Assembly (NCBI GenBank): GCA_018645565.1
Contig: JABGWJ010000124.1
Coordinates: 1-39,469 of the forward strand
Origin: a bacterium
Lineage (GTDB): Bacteria > Fidelibacterota > Marinisomatia > Marinisomatales > UBA1611
DNA length: 39,469 nucleotides
Reading direction: 5' to 3'
The notes beneath the pieces are model-generated. The model searched no databases. It was not told the DNA's origin and saw nothing but the letters and a program-made list of their open reading frames with translations. The first letter of the stretch is position 1. Each line of letters opens with the position of its first letter. A program made the position numbers and the translations under genes. Below, piece by piece: positions 33,296 through 39,469 of the stretch.

Positions 33296-35005
33296 ATGAT
33301 CAAAAACAGTAACGACATATCAAAAATATACGAAAAATTCCCTGATCAAAACCCTAACCCCGTTATGCGTTCATCTGAAACAGGTGATATTTTATATTTT
33401 AATGATCCGGCGGTAAAAATCATACAATATTGGGAACAAGTGAAGGATAGGTCATTCCCCAAAAGTTTTTTTGATAATGTTAAAAAGTCTAAACAAAAAC
33501 TGGCGGAAAGTAGTTTCGAGATTCGTACAGACAAAAAATTCTTTTTAGTAAAATCAGTATACGTTGAAGAATTAAAAAGTTATAATATTTATTTTCAAGA
33601 TATTACGGCAAAGAGCATAATATCAAAATTCCCTGATCAAAACCCTAATCCTGTTATGCAGGTTGATTATGAAGGGCATTTAATATATCATAACGAGGCT
33701 TCAAATCCATTTATCAAACATCATAAATTAAAGATTGGCAGTTTGGTAAGTGAGGACCTCTTATCACTAGTGGGTGAAGTTGCCTTGACTTCATCATTAA
33801 AAACCAGTCGCGTCAATTTTGCACATTCTATTTATGATATTCATTTAGTGCCTATCAAAGAATTTGACTTTATAATAATGTATTGTACTGATGTTACTGC
33901 TGAGGATTTAGTCCGAAAGTTTCCTGACCAGAATCCAAATCCAGTCCTTCGATTTAATAAAGATTTCATTCTAGAATATTATAATGATGCGGCTTCATAT
34001 ATTATTGATGAATGGGGTGTGTCGACTGGTCAATCCATTGATAGGTGGATTATTTCAAAAATTAAAAATTCTAAAACTTCACATATCAAAAAAATAGAGC
34101 ATGAAGTAGGGCACAAGACATTTTCCTCTAATATCGTTTTTACCCCTCAATTTAATTTTTATCTTATGTATTCTACAGATATCAGTGAGTCCAGAGCAAA
34201 AGAAATGATACTTGGCAAGCTTTCTAAATATTTTTCGCCTCAAGTGTTTAGTTCAATTTTTACTGGAGAGCTTGATGTGAAAATAGATACGAGGAGAAAA
34301 AACCTCACGATATTTTTCTCTGACATAAAAGGGTTTACAACTTTAACTGAAAAATTAGAGCCTGAACAGCTTACTAATCTTATTGCTGATTACTTAACAG
34401 AAATGACTGATATCGCAATGAAGTATGGAGGTACTGTAGATAAATATATTGGTGATGCGATAATGATATTTTTTGGTGACCCCGATACAAAAGGTATTAA
34501 GATAGATGCTGTCTCATGTGTTAAAATGGCATTAGAAATGTTAACAAGGTTAAGTGTAATAAAGAAAAAATGGGAATCTCAAGGCATATCAGATAATCTC
34601 TCAATAAGGATAGGGATTCATTCAGATATTTGCACTGTTGGTAACTTTGGTTCGAAAGATAGGTTGGACTACACTGTGCTTGGCAATGGTGTGAATTTAG
34701 CATCTAGATTGGAGGGTCTTGCAAAACCAAATACTATATTAATATCCGATCGTACTTATAATATTATAAAAGAAGAAATTGATTGCACTGCTTCTGAAGA
34801 AGTAAAAGTGAAAGGGAAGTTGCAACCTGTAAAGACTTATAAAGTTAATGATGTGCTTTCTGGACATCGTAACACTGATATTTTTTATGAAGGCGAAGGC
34901 TTTTTATTAAATATTGAAGAGAGTAAAATCACAAACGTAGATCTTATTATAGATAATCTAAAAAAAAGTATTTTAAAATTAAAATCAAATAAGAGAGAGA
35001 AATGA
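33296..35005 (+). CDS. Class III adenylate cyclase with three PAS-like repeats
   Basis: 569 residues. Three sensor repeats each begin FPDQNPNPV (residues 15, 112 and 209), spaced exactly 97 residues, each with a FND/YHNEA/YYNDAA-type helix and a final YxxDIT or YxxDV segment, as in PAS domains. The C-terminal class III cyclase domain has metal aspartates (SDIKGFT, D343; GDAIM, D387), the adenine-selecting lysine K383 with T460, and the transition-state residues N467 and R471 in LGNGVNLASRLE. All catalytic residues are present, so ATP-to-cAMP activity is expected. No membrane segment: a soluble sensor. The exonuclease III gene overlaps its stop by ATGA. The ligand of the repeats is unknown. 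Confidence 0.88.
   Translation: MIKNSNDISKIYEKFPDQNPNPVMRSSETGDILYFNDPAVKIIQYWEQVKDRSFPKSFFDNVKKSKQKLAESSFEIRTDKKFFLVKSVYVEELKSYNIYFQDITAKSIISKFPDQNPNPVMQVDYEGHLIYHNEASNPFIKHHKLKIGSLVSEDLLSLVGEVALTSSLKTSRVNFAHSIYDIHLVPIKEFDFIIMYCTDVTAEDLVRKFPDQNPNPVLRFNKDFILEYYNDAASYIIDEWGVSTGQSIDRWIISKIKNSKTSHIKKIEHEVGHKTFSSNIVFTPQFNFYLMYSTDISESRAKEMILGKLSKYFSPQVFSSIFTGELDVKIDTRRKNLTIFFSDIKGFTTLTEKLEPEQLTNLIADYLTEMTDIAMKYGGTVDKYIGDAIMIFFGDPDTKGIKIDAVSCVKMALEMLTRLSVIKKKWESQGISDNLSIRIGIHSDICTVGNFGSKDRLDYTVLGNGVNLASRLEGLAKPNTILISDRTYNIIKEEIDCTASEEVKVKGKLQPVKTYKVNDVLSGHRNTDIFYEGEGFLLNIEESKITNVDLIIDNLKKSILKLKSNKREK
33333..33653 (+). repeat. Near-identical DNA direct repeats encoding KFPDQNPNPV
   Basis: The two DNA copies encoding the first two FPDQNPNPV motifs (near 33335-33361 and 33627-33653) differ at very few bases, while the third copy near 33920 is diverged. 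This suggests recent duplication or conversion of the first two PAS-like units within the cyclase gene. Confidence 0.6.
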
Positions 35006-35772
35006 TGAAACTATTTTCTTGGAATGTAAATGGTGTAAGGGCTGCTACAAAAAAGGGCCTGTTTCAATGGTTAGAATATGAAGCTCCTGATGTTTTGTGT
35101 ATTCAAGAAACAAAAGCCCATGTCGATCAATTAACTGCTGAAATACTAACGGATCATGGTTATCATGCATCATGGCACTCAGGTGAGAGGCGCGGTTACA
35201 GTGGAGTCGCGACTTTTAGTAAGAAAGAACCTCTTTTTGTACAAGAAGGTCTTGGTATTGATAAATATGATGTCGAGGGCAGGGTTTTATTAACAGAGCA
35301 TGAAGATTTTTTATTATATAATATTTATTTTCCAAATGGTCAAAAAGATGAAACGCGGCTAAAATACAAATTGGATTTTTATGATGATTTACTTCCGATA
35401 ATAAATGAACAAGTTGAATCTGGTAGTAATGTGATTGTTGCTGGTGATTGGAATACCGCTCACTATCCAATTGATTTAGCAAGGCCGAAAGAAAATGTAA
35501 AAACTTCTGGGTTTATGCCAATAGAAAGAGAAAAACTAGATGATTATGTAAATGATGGATGGACGGATACTTTCAGGCTTTTTAATAATGAGCCTGAGAA
35601 ATATTCATGGTGGTCATACAGAATGGGTGCAAGGGCAAGGAATGTTGGTTGGCGTATCGATTACTTCTTTGTTAATTCTGATTTTTCAGATTTATGTAAA
35701 AATGCAGATATTCACCAAGATGTTATGGGTTCAGACCATTGTCCTGTTTCGCTAGAACTTGATCTGCAATAA
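35002..35772 (+). CDS. xth: Exodeoxyribonuclease III / AP endonuclease
   Basis: 256 residues of the ExoIII/APE1 exonuclease-endonuclease-phosphatase family: FSWNVNGVRA (N8), CIQETKA (E36), YSGVATFSKK, GDWNTAH, and the terminal GSDHCPV (D and H of the active site). It removes or nicks at abasic and damaged 3' ends during base-excision repair. Length is typical for the bacterial family. It starts in ATGA overlap with the adenylate cyclase stop, so the two are coupled; the significance of linking a cAMP sensor with repair is unclear. The two photolyases lie at the other end of the window. Confidence 0.95.
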   Translation: MMKLFSWNVNGVRAATKKGLFQWLEYEAPDVLCIQETKAHVDQLTAEILTDHGYHASWHSGERRGYSGVATFSKKEPLFVQEGLGIDKYDVEGRVLLTEHEDFLLYNIYFPNGQKDETRLKYKLDFYDDLLPIINEQVESGSNVIVAGDWNTAHYPIDLARPKENVKTSGFMPIEREKLDDYVNDGWTDTFRLFNNEPEKYSWWSYRMGARARNVGWRIDYFFVNSDFSDLCKNADIHQDVMGSDHCPVSLELDLQ

Positions 35773-35783
35773 TTAATTAAACT

Positions 35784-35802
35784 ATAAAATGACTCATTTT
35801 AT
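35784..35802. promoter_or_regulatory. 19-bp palindrome upstream of the ABC exporter
   Basis: ATAAAATGA-C-TCATTTTAT is a perfect nine-base palindrome with a single central base, in the 44-base gap between xth and the ABC transporter gene. It is too tight for a hairpin loop, so a protein-binding operator is more likely. It ends 14 bases before the ATG. Confidence 0.45.
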
Positions 35803-35816
35803 TTGATTAAATCTTA

Positions 35817-37646
35817 ATGAATAAATCGATTTATAAACGACTTTACAGCCTGGTTTCTGGATATTGGCCATTTTTAGTAGTGTCCTCATTGTCAGCATTT
35901 ATTTATGTTGCATTCAATGGATTATCTGTGTGGCTAACGGCTACTCTATTTAATAATATTCTTACTGATTTTGATGAGTTGCTTAAAAGCCAAATTTTAT
36001 TATCTGAATCAAAGGATAGTTTGAATGGACAGTTAAAATTTTGGACAAATAAATTAATACTTAGAGATACTGCGATTGAATCTCTTCGTGTTTTATGTTA
36101 TACATTAATTGGCTCATTTTTGATTAAGAACTTTTTTCTTTACATTAAAAATATAGCTCTTACATACATTCAGTTTAACCTTATAAAAAAATTACGAGCT
36201 CAATTATATGCTCATTTACAATCCATGTCATTATCTTTTTTTGATAAAAGGCAAACGGGCGAGCTTTCATCTATTGTTATTAACGATGTTTCAAATATGC
36301 GAGTTGCATTTGGGACTAGTTTCCATAAACTGTTCGTTGAGCCGATTAATATTATTGTTTTTATAGCGTTGCTATTTATAATCAATATTAAACTAGCGTT
36401 ATTATCAATTGTTATTGTCCCTCTGACGGGAATAGTCGTAGTAATCATAGGCAAGAGTATCCGAAGACGATCAAAGAGAACTGCTGAAAAAATTGCAAGA
36501 ATAATGGGAATAATGAGCGAAAATCTAAATTCAATTAGAATTGTAAAATCTTTTGCTATGGAAGCCTTCGAAACTAATCGATTTGAAAAAGAGCAAGACC
36601 GGCATTATGCTTTAGATTTAAGGCAAGCGAAACTCCGTTTAATTTCTTCGCCTATTACCGAAATGATTGGCGCTTTTATTGCTGTCATTCTTCTTTGGAT
36701 TGGTGGTCATGATGTCCTGGTATCTAATGATATGAGCTCAGAAGATTTTATTCGATTTATTTTAATTCTTTTTAGCGTTCTGCAGCCTATACGTTCTCTA
36801 AGTAATGTGAGTATTAATCTACAAAAGGGCTTTGCCTCAGCAGAAAGAGTATTTGAGGTGTTAGATACGCAACCTTCAATAGTATCAAAGCCTAATGCAA
36901 TAAAAATTGATGATGTCAATGAACAGATTACGTTTAAAAACGTTGGTTTTAATTATGAAGGAACTGAAAATATTTTGGAAGATATTTCTTTTTCTATGAA
37001 GAAAGGAACAGTAACCGCCGTAGTCGGTGCTAGTGGAGCAGGTAAATCAACTATTGCTGATTTGATACCAAGGTTTTATGATGCTGTTGCTGGTAAAATA
37101 GAAATTGATGGGGTAGATATTAGAGATCTGGATATTAAAGCTCTAAGAAAGGTGATGGGTATCGTTTCTCAAGAGACAATACTTTTTAATGATACTATCG
37201 GGGCGAATATAAAATACGGACTTCAAACTGTCAATGATCAGCAATTAAAAAATGCTGCTAAAAATGCAAATGCTTTAGATTTTATCTTAGAACAACCTAA
37301 TGGTTTTGAAACGATGATAGGTGAAAAAGGTGTTAGGCTTTCTGGTGGTCAAAGGCAACGAATTGCGATTGCTAGAGCTATTTTAAAAAATCCTTCCATA
37401 CTTATTCTAGATGAAGCTACATCCTCCTTGGACACCGAGTCTGAATACTTAGTCCAAAAAGCTATAGATAATCTTATGGCTGATAGAACTGTATTAGTCA
37501 TTGCTCACAGGCTTACTACCGTAGAGAATGCTGACACTATTGTTGTGATGAAGGATGGGCAGATAGTGGATGTCGGTGCTCATAACGATTTGTTGAAAAA
37601 AGATGGAGTGTACACCCGATTATATAAAAAACAGTTCAAAAAATAA
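35817..37646 (+). CDS. ABC transporter, MsbA-like fused permease and ATPase
   Basis: 609 residues: six membrane helices in the N-terminal half with an extended first periplasmic loop (about residues 50-85), then one ATPase domain with Walker A GASGAGKS (404-411), signature LSGGQ (508-512), Walker B ILILDE (528-533) and H-loop IAHR. The permease resembles lipid-A flippases (MsbA/LptD-independent exporters) and multidrug exporters. It is followed after six bases by two glycerophosphotransferase-like genes, which suggests it flips a lipid-linked glycan or a phosphodiester polymer, though a drug or lipid substrate is possible. The 19-bp palindrome sits just upstream. Confidence 0.93.
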   Translation: MNKSIYKRLYSLVSGYWPFLVVSSLSAFIYVAFNGLSVWLTATLFNNILTDFDELLKSQILLSESKDSLNGQLKFWTNKLILRDTAIESLRVLCYTLIGSFLIKNFFLYIKNIALTYIQFNLIKKLRAQLYAHLQSMSLSFFDKRQTGELSSIVINDVSNMRVAFGTSFHKLFVEPINIIVFIALLFIINIKLALLSIVIVPLTGIVVVIIGKSIRRRSKRTAEKIARIMGIMSENLNSIRIVKSFAMEAFETNRFEKEQDRHYALDLRQAKLRLISSPITEMIGAFIAVILLWIGGHDVLVSNDMSSEDFIRFILILFSVLQPIRSLSNVSINLQKGFASAERVFEVLDTQPSIVSKPNAIKIDDVNEQITFKNVGFNYEGTENILEDISFSMKKGTVTAVVGASGAGKSTIADLIPRFYDAVAGKIEIDGVDIRDLDIKALRKVMGIVSQETILFNDTIGANIKYGLQTVNDQQLKNAAKNANALDFILEQPNGFETMIGEKGVRLSGGQRQRIAIARAILKNPSILILDEATSSLDTESEYLVQKAIDNLMADRTVLVIAHRLTTVENADTIVVMKDGQIVDVGAHNDLLKKDGVYTRLYKKQFKK

Positions 37647-37652
37647 TATTAA

Positions 37653-38777
37653 ATGAAGCCTCAAATTTCCATTTTGTTTGATGCTTATCATTTATATCAT
37701 CTTGCCCAATTTGAGCCTTTAATGGCTCTATTAGAAAAAGATGATAGGTTCGATGTTTATTATTCTACTTCAAGTGAAAACAGGAAAGAAGAAATTGAAC
37801 TATGTTCTTCTGTTTTATTAAAAAGGAGAGGTCAGTTTGTTTTTCATAAAGATGAAAATATTCGGTGTGAGAAAATAAAAGATATTGGACTCGATGTTTT
37901 TATTTGTGGATGGTCCAGATATGACATTGATAGTTATGTTAATGATAATACTCTTGTAGCAATGATTTATCATGGAATAGGTGTAAAACCTTCTTATTGG
38001 AATGACAATCATCCGAGATTAGATCTTAGGTTCGTTGAAGGCGAATACCGAATTAATCAACTCAGGGAGAATGGGGTTAGCACAGATCTTTCATTAACAG
38101 GATATATAAAACTTGACCCATTGTTTAATAATGAATCTTCTTATTTTGAAGATAAAAAAAAATTGCTTGGTTTAAATGAATCAAAACAAACGATTCTATA
38201 TGCTCCCACTTTTTACCCGAGCTCATTAGAAAAATTAGGAATGAAACTTGGCGATTTATCTAAAGAATACAATTTGATTATCAAACCACATATGTGGACA
38301 TATTATCTTGATAGCTTTGGGGGGGTCAATCTGAAAAGGCAAAGAAAATTAATTTATAATTTATCGGAAAAATTTGATCATGTAAAATTGTTAAGCCCTG
38401 ATGAGCATAATATTATACCCTATTATTCAATTTCAGATCTTTTATTAACTGACGCGAGTAGTACCATATATGAGATGATTGCATTATCCAAACCAGTAGT
38501 AGTAAATAGGTTTTATCAATTAAAATTAACACATAGAATTTTTCAAAAAAGATTATATAAGCGAAGATTAAATAAAGAAATGAATGATGAAGTCGAAAAC
38601 TTTTGCTTCTCGGCTGATAATATCAAGCAATTACCATTAGTCTTAGATAAGGCCATAAAGTATAAATATAAGAATATTGTTTCAATGCGAGAATATCAGG
38701 AAAAGATGCTTTATAAACTTGACGGCCAAGCCTCAAATAGGGCGAGAGATGAAATATTAAGAAGGTTAAAAAATTAA
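37653..38777 (+). CDS. CDP-glycerol glycerophosphotransferase-like protein (tandem copy 1)
   Basis: 374 residues of the Glyphos_transf family. N-terminal FDAYHLYHLAQFEPL and VAMIYHGIGVKPSYW (the conserved HG), then LYAPTFYPSSLEK, LIIKPH and SDLLLTDASSTIYEMI, the same donor-site motifs as the protein at 23330-24394. The family adds glycerol- or ribitol-phosphate units, or related head groups, to teichoic acid-like or capsule chains. Here it follows an MsbA-like exporter by six bases and precedes a tandem paralogue by five bases, so the two probably modify or extend one exported glycan. No lipid anchor is seen. Donor unknown. Confidence 0.85.
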   Translation: MKPQISILFDAYHLYHLAQFEPLMALLEKDDRFDVYYSTSSENRKEEIELCSSVLLKRRGQFVFHKDENIRCEKIKDIGLDVFICGWSRYDIDSYVNDNTLVAMIYHGIGVKPSYWNDNHPRLDLRFVEGEYRINQLRENGVSTDLSLTGYIKLDPLFNNESSYFEDKKKLLGLNESKQTILYAPTFYPSSLEKLGMKLGDLSKEYNLIIKPHMWTYYLDSFGGVNLKRQRKLIYNLSEKFDHVKLLSPDEHNIIPYYSISDLLLTDASSTIYEMIALSKPVVVNRFYQLKLTHRIFQKRLYKRRLNKEMNDEVENFCFSADNIKQLPLVLDKAIKYKYKNIVSMREYQEKMLYKLDGQASNRARDEILRRLKN

Positions 38778-38782
38778 TATTT

Positions 38783-39469
38783 ATGATAAAAATACTCTTC
38801 GAAACTCATCACCTTTATTACTTACCCAACTTTGAACCAATTATTAATGAATTAAAAAAGAGAAGTAATTATGATATCTACATATCTATGCCCCAGTATA
38901 TTAATAATAGGGAAAAGGTTTTATTCCAATCCGCATGTGAGTTTTTGAAATTAAATGTTATTTCTAGTGCGGACGAAGAATTGAGAATTGAGAAAATTAT
39001 TTCAACTAAATTTGACGTAATTATTGTTGGTAACGTAGGTCAATTAAATAAGATAGTTTCAAAATCAACAATCGCTGTTATGGTCTACCACGGTATTGGC
39101 CTTAAACAATCTTACTATAAAGATATTGATGATAGGATTAATATCAGAGCTGTTGAGTCACAATCCAGACTAAATAAACTAATAGAGCAAGGACAAACAA
39201 ATCTTGCTCTTACGGGCTTTACTAAGTTAGACCCGCTTTATTTATCGAGCGAAAAAGAAGACCAGCATTTAAAAAGTAAGCTTGGTATAAATAATGATTT
39301 ACCCATTGTTCTTTATGCTCCAACATTTTATCCGACATCATTCGAAAATATATATCAAGAATTAGAGTTCATATCTTCTGAATATAATATATTGATTAAA
39401 CTTCATAATTTTTCCTGGTTCCAGAGCCGTTATTCTTATCAAAGTAGTCTTGCAACTAAAATAGCATTA
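38783..39469 (+). CDS. CDP-glycerol glycerophosphotransferase-like protein (tandem copy 2), truncated by window end
   Basis: 229 codons are open to the last base, so the 3' part lies beyond the window. The ATG at 38783 gives KILFETHHLYYLPNFEPII, parallel to copy 1, followed by VMVYHGIGLKQSYY, GFTKLDPLY and VLYAPTFYPTSFE, then LIKLHNF where copy 1 has LIIKPHM. The KPH motif is changed to KLH at this position. It is clearly a diverged duplicate of copy 1 and probably part of the same operon. Its donor and acceptor are unknown. Confidence 0.82.
   Translation, partial: MIKILFETHHLYYLPNFEPIINELKKRSNYDIYISMPQYINNREKVLFQSACEFLKLNVISSADEELRIEKIISTKFDVIIVGNVGQLNKIVSKSTIAVMVYHGIGLKQSYYKDIDDRINIRAVESQSRLNKLIEQGQTNLALTGFTKLDPLYLSSEKEDQHLKSKLGINNDLPIVLYAPTFYPTSFENIYQELEFISSEYNILIKLHNFSWFQSRYSYQSSLATKIAL

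Noticed and set aside
1-39469. CRISPR array, insertion sequence or prophage
   Set aside because: No regularly spaced repeats, transposase, integrase or phage structural genes were seen in the window.

Overview
The window is AT-rich, densely coding DNA from what looks like a Gram-negative, probably marine bacterium. Outer-membrane genes are abundant: two TonB-dependent receptors with N-terminal carboxypeptidase-regulatory-like domains, a TolC-type factor and many lipoproteins. Start-stop overlaps are common and clear Shine-Dalgarno sites are sparse. The two receptor plus DUF4249-like lipoprotein pairs and the GCxD...AxNxxxxAxxDDxxCxY repeats are typical of the Bacteroidota/Marinimicrobia sphere. 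A probable selenoprotein, class II photolyase and inositol-phosphate enzymes make a Marinimicrobia (SAR406)-like genome my preferred guess. This is inferred from gene content only; no rRNA is present.

Layout. (1) 1-3203, light and DNA repair: the 3' end of an FeS-BCP/CryPro-type photolyase-like gene, a reverse-strand secreted protein with an overlapping 44-residue membrane protein, a MerR/B12-domain (CarH/LitR-like) regulator whose cobalamin-ligand histidine is missing, and a class II CPD photolyase. (2) 3236-9467, efflux: marR, outer-membrane factor, membrane-fusion protein and RND pump, with a matching palindrome before marR and before the outer-membrane factor gene. (3) 9556-15973: an NDUFA9-like SDR protein, an exported peroxiredoxin whose peroxidatic residue is encoded by in-frame TGA followed by a SECIS-like hairpin, TonB receptor 1, its DUF4249-like lipoprotein, and a disulfide-repeat/propeller lipoprotein. 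(4) 16003-23312: tRNA-Glu, monothiol glutaredoxin, DMT transporter, CPBP protease, MarC, a propeller-like lipoprotein, a small protein, a GDPD-like protein, an Old Yellow Enzyme and a protein resembling the DNA-base-hypermodification (HMUDK_hel) family. (5) Reverse strand 23330-27638: inositol-phosphate synthase, a CTP:inositol-1-phosphate cytidylyltransferase-like enzyme and a CDP-glycerol glycerophosphotransferase-like enzyme in a tight operon, preceded by a GH99-like lipoprotein whose leader needs a frameshift at an A8 tract or a non-standard start. (6) 27718-33028: BtuF-like protein, methyltransferase, TonB receptor 2 and its lipoprotein. (7) 33034-39469: a small membrane protein, a triple-PAS-like adenylate cyclase, exonuclease III, an MsbA-like ABC exporter and two tandem glycerophosphotransferase-like genes, the last cut by the window end.

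How they may work together. Regions 5 and 7 both point to phosphodiester-linked surface polymers. Region 5 could make CDP-inositol and pass inositol phosphate to a glycan through a glycerophosphotransferase-fold enzyme. This is the most novel metabolic hypothesis here. The best-supported unusual gene is the selenocysteine peroxiredoxin. No intergenic stretch exceeds about 300 bases.
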